Counted from the stretch's first letter, positions 22,109 to 29,839 are shown. The stretch: 64,000 nucleotides of DNA from Rhodobiaceae bacterium (GCA_009885825.1 VFJY01000065.1:1-64000); one strand, 5' to 3'. The notes: generated from the letters alone by a model not told the origin. Made by a program: numbers and translations.

Positions 22109-25100
22109 GAGCTCTCTCCCGAGAGAACCCATTCCCGGTAGCGCGACAGGTGGTCATAGGGCGCCACCTCGTCTTCATTCTGAACCGCGAAGCGCGGAAT
22201 ATAGGCTTGGCCCGCGTCCTGGTATTTTTCCAGCAGGCCAATGAGGTTTTCGAGATGGCGACGCGCCGTTTCGGCGACATTGATGTCAACGGGTTTCAAC
22301 AGGCCGGGAGGCACGCCACCCGTAATCTTGATGTAGAGAAGTTCGCTGGCGTCATGCGGACCCAGTCCTTCAAACGCGCCATGCGAAAGCATCGCCGCCT
22401 GCAGGGTCAGTTGCGGAGAAAAACCCGCCTCGACTCTTTTGGCGCTTGGCGGTTCTCCGGTTTTGAAATCAATGATCCGTGCCGTTCCATCCGTCAGCAA
22501 ATCAATCCGGTCAGCCCGCGCGCTCAGCATAAACTTTGCAGCGCCGGTTTGCAGTTCCAAAATGCCGCGCGTTTCCGCCAGAATCCTGCGGGTGCCGGTG
22601 CGCAGCGAAACCTCATTTTCAATGATCCAGGCGGCAAGCCGCGCAAACCTGTTCCACCAGAACCCCATGATTTCCGCATTGTCCTTGAAGGCCAGGAAAT
22701 GCAGCCGCCCCAGATTGATCAGTTCATCCAGGGCTGCGGCAGGAAGAGTCAGCGGATATCTGCCAAAAAATTCGCCGATCACCGTGTGGAAAAGCGTTCC
22801 CCTCAGCGCCGCATCGGGCCGCGCCGAAATTTCGGCGAGCGGCTCCAGTCCCAGCACGGAGCTTGCATAGATGGCATAGGGGTCGCGAATGAGCGTTTCA
22901 ATGCGTGTGACACTGAGGCGGCGGGGCCTGGCAAATACGGGAGGACGCGGCAGCGGCTTCGGCAAAGGCGAAATTGCAGGCGGCTCATCCAGCCGCCCCG
23001 CCCATGTCTGCCATGGCTCCGCCGCAAGCTTTGCCATATCCAGACCCGCCGCCTTGGCGATCGTCTGCAGGCGCAAGATCCACCGGGATGGAATTGCAGG
23101 TTCCATGCCGTCGCGCCGTGACCATGTGAGGAATACTTTCTGCGCGCCAAAGGCCTGGATGAAATCATGGGCCGACTGGCCGATCTGCCGCTCCGGCTGG
23201 TGCATGCCGAAAATATCGCGCATGGGCCGGTTGAGCCACGGTCCCGGCTGCGCCTGCCGCGGCCAATTGCCTTCATTCAGGCCGCCGAGAATGACAGTTT
23301 GCGGGGCCACCAGCCGGGCTTCCAAAAGGCCAAGGATCGAAAGCCGCGCTGTTTGGATATTGGCGTTTCGCAAGGGAATCGATTGCAGGTGGTGGCGTAT
23401 GGTGATTGCCGCGCGGTTGAAATCGCAGGCGGGAAACCGCCGGGCCTCCTGTCGCAGCGTCTCTATCAACAGGCGCAGTGTTTCCGCCTCGACGCCCAGC
23501 CAGAATTCCGGCCCCGCAATGTTTTCAGCGACTGAGATGAGATTCTCCAGATGCAGGGAAAATGTGTTTAGAGCGGGCTGTGAGAGCGGCAACAGTATTT
23601 CTGCGATGTGTTGAAGGCCGGTTCTGGCGTTTTGCCAGTCACTGTCTTCCAGCCTTCGGACGGAAGGATGCGGGTGAGCATCTTCAGCACTGGTATTCGC
23701 GCACCGGTCAAACAACGCCACAAGCTGGCCAACGCCACCGCTCACCGGAAGCGAGCGAAACAGGGTGAGTTCGAGATGCATGGAAAAACGCCGAAATGCA
23801 TCGCGCTCAAACCCAAATCTGGCGAGCGGATGGCCAAGCAGGGCAACCAGCGCTGGCGCCGAAAATTCATGCCTGACGGCATCCATCAGCAGCCCCATGA
23901 GCGAGGCGGCGCCGAAATGAATGAGCGGTTCACCGGCTGAATCATCAACGCTGATGTTCCAGCGCGCCAGCGCCGATTTGACCCGCCGGGCCAATCCCCG
24001 GTCAGGCGTCACCAGTGCGATTTCGCCCGTGGGCTTTTCAAGTTCACGCCGCATGACAAGCGCGATGATTGAAGCCTCGTCATTTTTGTCTTTGGCCTCG
24101 ATGAGCGAGACACCGGCGAGACCGTCGCGCACCTGTGCCTGGCCATCGGCAAGGATCACCCGCCATTTGTCGGCGACATCCGAGGGCCGCATGAGTTCGC
24201 TGGCAAGCCAGCCCCGGCTGCCGGCACGCGCGCCCAGAACCGGAACGCCGCCGCGCTCCACATCCAGTTCATCGATCAACTGCTTCAGCGTGTACTGGGG
24301 ATGCTGTGGCGTCACACTGTCCCAGCTCTCGGCATCCATCTGCTGGTCCAGCCCCGGCAAGATCACCGCGCCATGCGCAAGCCTGGAAATGGCCTTGAGC
24401 AACTCCCGCGTGGCATGGATTGTGCCTGTCGAACCTGCCGCAATGATCGGCCCGCGTGGCGGATGTTCACCCAGCCGGCTGGCTTCCAGCCGTAGCAGCC
24501 CTCCCCGGCGCTCCTTGGCCCCCATGATGTTTTCACGGACATAGAGAGCAGGCAGTCTTACGCGGATGAGGTCGAGGAGGCTGAGGATGGCTTCCCGGTG
24601 CACGGCGAGATCAACCTGATAGGCTTCGGGTATGCGCTCCAGGGAAATCTCCTCGGTTTCCAGGCTGTCGACAAGCTCTGCGAGGCTTGCGGCCAGCGAC
24701 TGGGCTTGGCCGGGCGAGGCGGCGATTTCCTGCGCCAGAGCCAGATGCGGATTTTCCTGCGCCCATTCATCAACGAAAGACACCAGCGCAAACGCCCGCC
24801 CGATGGGCGGAATTTCCGGCGGCAATTGCAAATCCATTGGCTGGATTTCAAGCAGGTCCTCATCCACATCCCCAATGGGCCGGATGCTGGGCAGGAGCAA
24901 CGCGGATTTTCCGCTGTCCGCCAGCAGCCTGAATTGCAGTTCCCGCGCCGCCCGCCGTGTGGGAACCAGGATGGTCCACGCCGCGAGGTCGCCAGCCATG
25001 GTGCCCTTGGAAAACGGAAACCCGGTCAGGATTGTTTTTGACAGGATATCCAGGAATGGCGCGTCGCACGGTATGGTGAATACGTTTGCGTGGCTTTTAT

Positions 25101-25125
25101 GCATGGCCAAGGCGGAGGTTCCCAA
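22105..25125 (-). CDS. addB: Double-strand break repair protein AddB
   Basis: ~1000 aa upstream of addA; ILGGLNEGNWPRQ, SVTRIETLIRDPYAIYASSVLGLEPL, RIIDFKTGEPPS. Confidence 0.93.
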   Translation of the reverse strand: MGTSALAMHKSHANVFTIPCDAPFLDILSKTILTGFPFSKGTMAGDLAAWTILVPTRRAARELQFRLLADSGKSALLLPSIRPIGDVDEDLLEIQPMDLQLPPEIPPIGRAFALVSFVDEWAQENPHLALAQEIAASPGQAQSLAASLAELVDSLETEEISLERIPEAYQVDLAVHREAILSLLDLIRVRLPALYVRENIMGAKERRGGLLRLEASRLGEHPPRGPIIAAGSTGTIHATRELLKAISRLAHGAVILPGLDQQMDAESWDSVTPQHPQYTLKQLIDELDVERGGVPVLGARAGSRGWLASELMRPSDVADKWRVILADGQAQVRDGLAGVSLIEAKDKNDEASIIALVMRRELEKPTGEIALVTPDRGLARRVKSALARWNISVDDSAGEPLIHFGAASLMGLLMDAVRHEFSAPALVALLGHPLARFGFERDAFRRFSMHLELTLFRSLPVSGGVGQLVALFDRCANTSAEDAHPHPSVRRLEDSDWQNARTGLQHIAEILLPLSQPALNTFSLHLENLISVAENIAGPEFWLGVEAETLRLLIETLRQEARRFPACDFNRAAITIRHHLQSIPLRNANIQTARLSILGLLEARLVAPQTVILGGLNEGNWPRQAQPGPWLNRPMRDIFGMHQPERQIGQSAHDFIQAFGAQKVFLTWSRRDGMEPAIPSRWILRLQTIAKAAGLDMAKLAAEPWQTWAGRLDEPPAISPLPKPLPRPPVFARPRRLSVTRIETLIRDPYAIYASSVLGLEPLAEISARPDAALRGTLFHTVIGEFFGRYPLTLPAAALDELINLGRLHFLAFKDNAEIMGFWWNRFARLAAWIIENEVSLRTGTRRILAETRGILELQTGAAKFMLSARADRIDLLTDGTARIIDFKTGEPPSAKRVEAGFSPQLTLQAAMLSHGAFEGLGPHDASELLYIKITGGVPPGLLKPVDINVAETARRHLENLIGLLEKYQDAGQAYIPRFAVQNEDEVAPYDHLSRYREWVLSGESS

Positions 25126-25402
25126 ATTAGACGTTTCCAGTCACGCCGTGTCTGTTTGTATCCTGACTGTACCAGCAGTTCGCCGGACCGTTAACCATAA
25201 GCGCATATTTTATCCAATTATTTCGGCCCTGGGCGCCGGCGGCCCCAAGCGAATGATTGACTGGAAATTTTGACTGTGCAGTATGGCGGCGGGACTAAAG
25301 ACAGCCTTTAAGTGGAAGCGGTGCGCGGATATTCAGATGTTCGCGCATTCTCTGAATGCGACGCGGGGTATTCTTCGCGGAAAAGGACTTGGCCCAACCA
25401 AT

Positions 25403-25427
25403 TTGAAAATTGAGTTGATTGAAAATT
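25403..25427. repeat. Direct repeat TTGAAAATT x2 upstream of luxR-type gene
   Basis: TTGAAAATT at 25403-25411 and 25419-25427, 16-bp spacing. Confidence 0.4.
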
Positions 25428-25559
25428 CTGTGCCCGCGTTGGGGGCGGCTGTCCTTTGCCAAATGAAGAATTGAATGATCTGCGGGTCTGCTTCAGCGGT
25501 TTTGCCATTTGCTTAAGGGATGCGGAAATCTGTCTGGTGGCGTTGCGTGGGAGTTGGGT

Positions 25560-26375
25560 ATGCACATAGATGAGATCGTGGCCGTCTCGCCAGGAATTGA
25601 CTCGCCTGCAGGCGAGTATGGTTGTTCCGGCTCTCCGGATATCCCGCCAGTCGGGGAAGCCGCGCAAACCGCGCGTGTGGCCGTCGTTGATTCACGCAAT
25701 CTCCTGCGGGAATGCATCGTGCGTCACATCGCGGCATGCGGCGATTTTGTGGCGATGGGGTATGATTGCGTGGATGAGGTTTTCCATCCCGAAGGATCAC
25801 ATGATCATTCCATTGTCGTGCTGTGTTCAATCACTGAAACACGCAAGGCGGCTCTCGGCGAGCTGGCAAGGCTGCGAAACCGGAATTCATCTTGCCCCGT
25901 CGTGATCCTGACCGGCGTCAATGATCATGATTTGACCGCTGATTTTTTGCGCCATGGCGCCCGGGGCGTCATTCCCCTGGCGTTTCCGGCAGACAGCGTT
26001 GTTGAGGCATTGCGGTTTGTCCTTGCCGGGGGAACATTTGTTCCCTCTGAAAGCCTTCCCCCAAAACCCTGGATCACCGCCCGGCACGCATTGCCGGGAA
26101 ACTGCGCGTTGACCACAAGGGAAGAGCAGGTCGTGGCGCTTCTGCGGTCTGGCAAGCAAAACAAGCAGATTGCCCATGATATGGGCCTTGCAATCGGCAC
26201 GGTGAAGGTTCACCTGCACAATATCATGAACAAACTGGGTGCCCGCAACCGGATACAAGTGTTGGCCTGCAGGGGCCTGATTGCTGGATCCAAGCAGACA
26301 GCTACCGGCCATCCACCCCCTGTGTCGGCTGACACGGGAGCCATCGCTGGCCTTGTTCGTTCAGCCACTGCTTAA
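25560..26375 (+). CDS. LuxR/NarL-type transcriptional regulator with degenerate receiver-like domain
   Basis: C-terminal HTH CALTTREEQVVALLRSGKQNKQIAHDMGLAIGTVKVHLHNIMNKLGARNRIQ; N-terminal receiver-like fold lacks the phosphoacceptor Asp (HSIVVLCSITET). Start could be earlier, at 25509. Confidence 0.85.
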   Translation: MHIDEIVAVSPGIDSPAGEYGCSGSPDIPPVGEAAQTARVAVVDSRNLLRECIVRHIAACGDFVAMGYDCVDEVFHPEGSHDHSIVVLCSITETRKAALGELARLRNRNSSCPVVILTGVNDHDLTADFLRHGARGVIPLAFPADSVVEALRFVLAGGTFVPSESLPPKPWITARHALPGNCALTTREEQVVALLRSGKQNKQIAHDMGLAIGTVKVHLHNIMNKLGARNRIQVLACRGLIAGSKQTATGHPPPVSADTGAIAGLVRSATA

Positions 26376-26586
26376 GCAGATAATTGTCGCTGAAGCCGGT
26401 TCCGTTGCCGTTGAAGTTGTCGTTGTTTCCGTTGCCGTTGAAGCTTCCAGAATTTCCATTGCCATTGAAATTGCCGCCCCCCTGTCCGGGGCACAGGTCA
26501 GCCGGCGCCTTGTCAGGTGGGAGCGGCAGCAGGAAGCTTGTGCCAAGCAGGGCGGCAAAAACGACGCTTTTAGCGGTGATAGACAT
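26302..26586 (-). CDS. Small secreted Asn/Gly-repeat protein (9-residue period)
   Basis: N-terminal hydrophobic segment; repeats NGNGNSGSF-NGNGNNDNF-NGNGTGFSD; AGGAG Shine-Dalgarno just upstream of ATG. Confidence 0.72.
   Translation of the reverse strand: MSITAKSVVFAALLGTSFLLPLPPDKAPADLCPGQGGGNFNGNGNSGSFNGNGNNDNFNGNGTGFSDNYLLKQWLNEQGQRWLPCQPTQGVDGR
26386..26466 (-). repeat. 9-residue (27-bp) coding repeats
   Basis: Three units in the 94-aa ORF. Confidence 0.65.
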
Positions 26587-26617
26587 GGCTCCTGCTCCTC
26601 AAATTATAGAAATGTCA

Positions 26618-27043
26618 TCAGGGATTGCCATTGAAATTTCCGTTGAAATTGCCAGCATTGTTGTTGCCGTTGAAGGACCCGCCGTTGAAGTTTCCATTTG
26701 AAAACCCCTTGTTGCCATTGCCGTTGAAACCGCCGGTGTTGCCGTTGCCATTGAAGGCGCCAACATTGTTGTTGCCGTTGCCTGGCCCCGTGTTGTCGTT
26801 ACCGTTGAAAGCGCCGACATTCTGGTTGCCGCTTGATTTCATCTTGTTGTTCCGGCCATTGAAGGCTCCAAGATTTTGGTTTCCGCCGTTGAATGCGCCA
26901 ATGTTTCCCTCGCCGGTGTTTTGATATCCAATGTTGTCTTGGTCGCCAAAGATCACCTCGCGGATTTTGTCGTCGAGCGCGTCAGCGAGGCTTGTTGTTG
27001 TCAAAAGGCCGAGCAGGGCCGCCGTGGTCAAAAAAAGTCTCAT
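26618..27043 (-). CDS. Small secreted Asn/Gly-repeat protein (10- then 18-residue period)
   Basis: Signal peptide MRLFLTTAALLGLLTTTSLADA; repeats NIGAFNGGNQ / NVGAFNGNDNTGPGNGNN / NVGAFNGNGNTGGFNGNG; CAGGAG Shine-Dalgarno. Confidence 0.8.
   Translation of the reverse strand: MRLFLTTAALLGLLTTTSLADALDDKIREVIFGDQDNIGYQNTGEGNIGAFNGGNQNLGAFNGRNNKMKSSGNQNVGAFNGNDNTGPGNGNNNVGAFNGNGNTGGFNGNGNKGFSNGNFNGGSFNGNNNAGNFNGNFNGNP
26660..26875 (-). repeat. Four 18-residue (54-bp) coding repeats
   Basis: NLGAFNGRNNKMKSSGNQ, NVGAFNGNDNTGPGNGNN, NVGAFNGNGNTGGFNGNG, NKGFSNGNFNGGSFNGNN. Confidence 0.75.
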
Positions 27044-27133
27044 TTTAAACTCCTGGATGAAGATGTGGTTTGGGGCGCCTGGGCTGGCCACTGCGCAAGC
27101 CCAGGGCTCCTTCATTTTACTGTCATGGAACGG

Positions 27134-27580
27134 CTAGCAAAGGTACAGGCAAGAAGGCACGTTGCCGTTGCCGTTATCGTTTCCGTTATAGCTGCCATAA
27201 TTCCAGTTGCCGTTGCCGTTGCCGTTGTAACTGCCATAGTTGCCATTGCCGTTGTAGTTGCCATTGTCATAGCCATGGTTCCAGTTGCCATTGTAGTTGC
27301 CGTTGCCGGAACCATAATTGGCGTTTCCATTGGCGTTTCCGTTGCCGGAACCCGTGTTGTAGTTGCCGTTGTAGTTGCCGTTGCCGGAGCCAATGTTGCC
27401 ATTGCCATTGCCATTGCCATTGTAGGATCCGGCATTGGCATTGCCATTTCCATTGCCGTTGTAGCTGCCGACATTGCCGTTGCCATTGCCATTGCCGTTG
27501 TTGTTCCCGCCGGTGACTGTCGCCTGCGCGAACGTCGCCATGGCCGCCAACAAGGCCGACGCGATCAAAAGTTTCTTCAT
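27134..27580 (-). CDS. Small secreted Asn/Gly-repeat protein (exact 13-residue period)
   Basis: Signal peptide MKKLLIASALLAAMATFAQA; eight consecutive 13-mers G-x-x-N-G-N-x-N-G-N-x-N-x, then PSCLYLC; GAGGAGGT Shine-Dalgarno. Confidence 0.83.
   Translation of the reverse strand: MKKLLIASALLAAMATFAQATVTGGNNNGNGNGNGNVGSYNGNGNGNANAGSYNGNGNGNGNIGSGNGNYNGNYNTGSGNGNANGNANYGSGNGNYNGNWNHGYDNGNYNGNGNYGSYNGNGNGNWNYGSYNGNDNGNGNVPSCLYLC
27158..27469 (-). repeat. Eight 39-bp (13-residue) coding repeats
   Basis: GSYNGNGNGNANA/GSYNGNGNGNGNI/GSGNGNYNGNYNT/GSGNGNANGNANY/GSGNGNYNGNWNH/GYDNGNYNGNGNY/GSYNGNGNGNWNY/GSYNGNDNGNGNV; 8 x 39 = 312 bp. Confidence 0.9.
27396..27422. repeat. TTGCCA hexanucleotide tandem tract (4.5 copies) inside the 13-mer repeat gene
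   Basis: TTGCCATTGCCATTGCCATTGCCATTG read directly. Confidence 0.85.
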
Positions 27581-27777
27581 GATAGACCTCCTCAGTGCAA
27601 AGACGATCACTGCCGCTTGACTTATCTGGTGTCGCTGTTTCCAGAAGCTGCCCTATTCTTTGCCTTTTCAACAAACGCGACGATTGGCTTGTCGCATGGG
27701 GTAGGCGGCGCCCGCAATTCAGCCAATGGGCATATTGCGAAGGGCATATAACTATAGGTTTAACGCTACTTGGATTG

Positions 27778-29622
27778 TCAAAAGGGGATATCGAGCTTCA
27801 CACTGCCGGAAGCGGTGAGGCCGCCTTCGGTGTCGTAGCCAAATTCGGCCACTGATCCAAGCTGCCACCCTGCATCGGCTGTGTAGCGGCTTTCAAAACC
27901 CGCGAAACCGCGGGCGCCGACCCCCGGCCCACCTGCCTCAAAGCTCAGGGTTTGGCCAAGCAAGACCGCGTCCACTGACTGGCTGTCCGTGAAATATCCC
28001 TCGGCGCCAAGGCGGAGCGCATGGGTGATGGTCCCGCCGGACAACTCGTAAGGCGCCGTGGAAGCGGCAAGTTGCGCCCGTACTTCAAGGGCGTCAACGC
28101 GGCGGCCATGGACATCCAGGTTGGCTGCCGACCCATGTTCCGCGTGGTTTTCGATAAAGAGGGCGGCATAGCGCAGGCGGACGCTAGGTGTCAGCGTCGC
28201 ATCGCCCGCCAGGATATCCGTTCCCAAGGCAAGTGAGGGGTTGAACAGTGCGCCGAGATAGTTTGCCTCGGCATGTTCCAATCCACCAGCCGCAAGGTTG
28301 TTGGCAACGCGCCGGTCACTGTCAAGCTTCGCGATGCCCGCTGCGACCCCAAGGTCGAAGAATACCCCAGCTCTTGTGAAGCTGGCATAGCCGCCGGCGA
28401 AATAGCTCTGCATGTCGATGGCTTGTGAGTCCGTGGCTGTTTCCATTTTGCCAAAGGTCGCGCCGCCAAAGAATCCGGCGCGGGCGGAATAATGGACGGG
28501 CTGGTCAACGCCAATCATTGCGCCGCTGAACAGGCTGTCAAAGCCCACGCTGGGGCCGTCGTCTTTGGCATGGCGATAGCCGCCGATTGATTTGAGCCAC
28601 GCCGAGTCGCCGGCGCCACGCCCTGCGCGGCTCCCGGCGAAGCGTTCGTCCAGCGCACCGGCGATTGCTCGCGTCACATCGGACAGCATCTCATCGTGGG
28701 CAGAAAATCCAGTTGGATCGACGACAGCAAGGAGATTGTCCGCCGTCGCCGCGTAGGGCGAGCCAAACGTGTGCAAGTCGGCAATATTTGGCAGATTGAA
28801 TTGCAGCGCCGTGTTCATTCCGTTGGCGACGTTCACCGTTCCATTGGTGCCGGCAAAATTGATGGCGCCCTGGATCACGGAGCCGCTGCGCAGGTTAAGT
28901 ATCACGCCGTCCGCGAGTGAGGAAACCCCGATGGCCTGGCTCGCGCCATCGAGAGGGACAGCTATTGAACCTGAATTTGTTATTGTGGCTCCATCGCCGT
29001 TGTCGCCAATGATCAGGCCGGAAGACGCAAGCCCGGTGGTTTCGATTATGCCAAGGTTTTCAAACAGGCCGTCGGCGCCATCCAGGATAACACCGGATGC
29101 GCCATCGCCCGATGCCAGGATTGATCCCCCATTTCGACTGCGGCTGCCCACCCCAGCGGCAATGAGTCCCGCAGCGCCATCTCCCCGTGTTTCCAGGGAA
29201 CCCCGATTGGTGATGATGGCATCATCGCCAATTGATACAATGGAGTGGGCGCCGTCAGCGGTCGTCATGATGCTGCCGGAATTTTCAATCTCTGCAGCGA
29301 GGCCAGTGGACATAATCGCTGCCGCCTTGAACCCTTCCTGCAGAAGCGAGCCGCCCCACTGGTTTTCAAAGCGCTGGTTGTCATCTGCCATGGCGATAGC
29401 GTCAACACCATCAACCCGCGCCGTCAATGATCCACCGGATACAATCGTTCCAATGTCATTCGGATGCGCCACGATCAGATTGCCAATGAAAGCCTGGCCA
29501 CTGTCGATGGTGAAACTTTGCGAAAAGACCTGGCCGGGAAAAAACAGGGCTGCCCCGGCGGCGGCTCCCCGAAGCGAAACTCCAAACTTACGCATACACA
29601 CAACCATGCCCAGGCTATGCAA
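27778..29622 (-). CDS. Classical autotransporter (type Va) with repetitive passenger and C-terminal beta-barrel
   Basis: N-terminal signal MRKFGVSLRGAAAGAALFFPGQVFSQ; ~25-aa passenger repeats; barrel from ~AWLKSIGGYRHAKDDG ending ..GSVKLDIPF (terminal Phe). Confidence 0.85.
   Translation of the reverse strand: MHSLGMVVCMRKFGVSLRGAAAGAALFFPGQVFSQSFTIDSGQAFIGNLIVAHPNDIGTIVSGGSLTARVDGVDAIAMADDNQRFENQWGGSLLQEGFKAAAIMSTGLAAEIENSGSIMTTADGAHSIVSIGDDAIITNRGSLETRGDGAAGLIAAGVGSRSRNGGSILASGDGASGVILDGADGLFENLGIIETTGLASSGLIIGDNGDGATITNSGSIAVPLDGASQAIGVSSLADGVILNLRSGSVIQGAINFAGTNGTVNVANGMNTALQFNLPNIADLHTFGSPYAATADNLLAVVDPTGFSAHDEMLSDVTRAIAGALDERFAGSRAGRGAGDSAWLKSIGGYRHAKDDGPSVGFDSLFSGAMIGVDQPVHYSARAGFFGGATFGKMETATDSQAIDMQSYFAGGYASFTRAGVFFDLGVAAGIAKLDSDRRVANNLAAGGLEHAEANYLGALFNPSLALGTDILAGDATLTPSVRLRYAALFIENHAEHGSAANLDVHGRRVDALEVRAQLAASTAPYELSGGTITHALRLGAEGYFTDSQSVDAVLLGQTLSFEAGGPGVGARGFAGFESRYTADAGWQLGSVAEFGYDTEGGLTASGSVKLDIPF
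28873..29433 (-). repeat. ~25-residue passenger repeats in autotransporter
   Basis: GSLLQEGFKAAAIMSTGLAAEIENS/GSIMTTADGAHSIVSIGDDAIITNR/GSLETRGDGAAGLIAAGVGSRSRNG/GSILASGDGASGVILDGADGLFENL (each 25 aa), then 27- and 29-aa variants. Confidence 0.8.
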
Positions 29623-29839
29623 CTTGCACAGCGTTACCCCGTCCCTTCAGGAATAATCACTTGCTCGGTTCCGGATGCTGTGATGCCAGTTGATCTCATC
29701 ACGGCCCCACGATTGGAACGCCGGGATCACCACATCACGTGGCAGGTGACCTCTCAAGTAAATTCTAAAACGTCAGTAAAATTTTAGTTAAATTTTCAAC
29801 AACGCACCGTCATAGCGTCATTTCAAAAACCACTTCCGG

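Noticed and set aside
26386-26466. RTX-type calcium-binding nonapeptides in the 9-residue repeats
   Set aside because: The RTX consensus GGxGxDxUx needs a conserved Asp and aliphatic residue at fixed positions; these units have Asn/Ser and Phe out of register.
27158-27469. Could the 39-bp periodic block be a CRISPR array?
   Set aside because: No constant repeat alternating with unique spacers; all units vary at third positions and encode one continuous protein repeat. No cas genes nearby.
27070-27516. + strand Cys/His/Arg-rich ORF (CRYRFRYSCHNSSCRCRCRCNCHSCHCR), metallothionein-like at first glance
   Set aside because: Another frame of the same hexanucleotide repeat. Apparent Cys/His clusters are an artefact of codon periodicity.
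26618-27580. Canonical curli subunits (CsgA/CsgB)
   Set aside because: Curlin repeats show S-x5-Q-x-G-x-G-N-x-A-x3-Q; these proteins have almost no Gln, different periods, and no csgE/F/G homologues in the window.
26876-27751. + strand ORF of 291 aa with extreme Val/Ala/Ile runs (VAVAVAVVTAIVAIAVVVAIVIAM)
   Set aside because: It is the antisense reading of the N/G-repeat genes (TTGCCG hexamers read in another frame). The opposite strand has signal peptides, exact repeat phase and Shine-Dalgarno sites.
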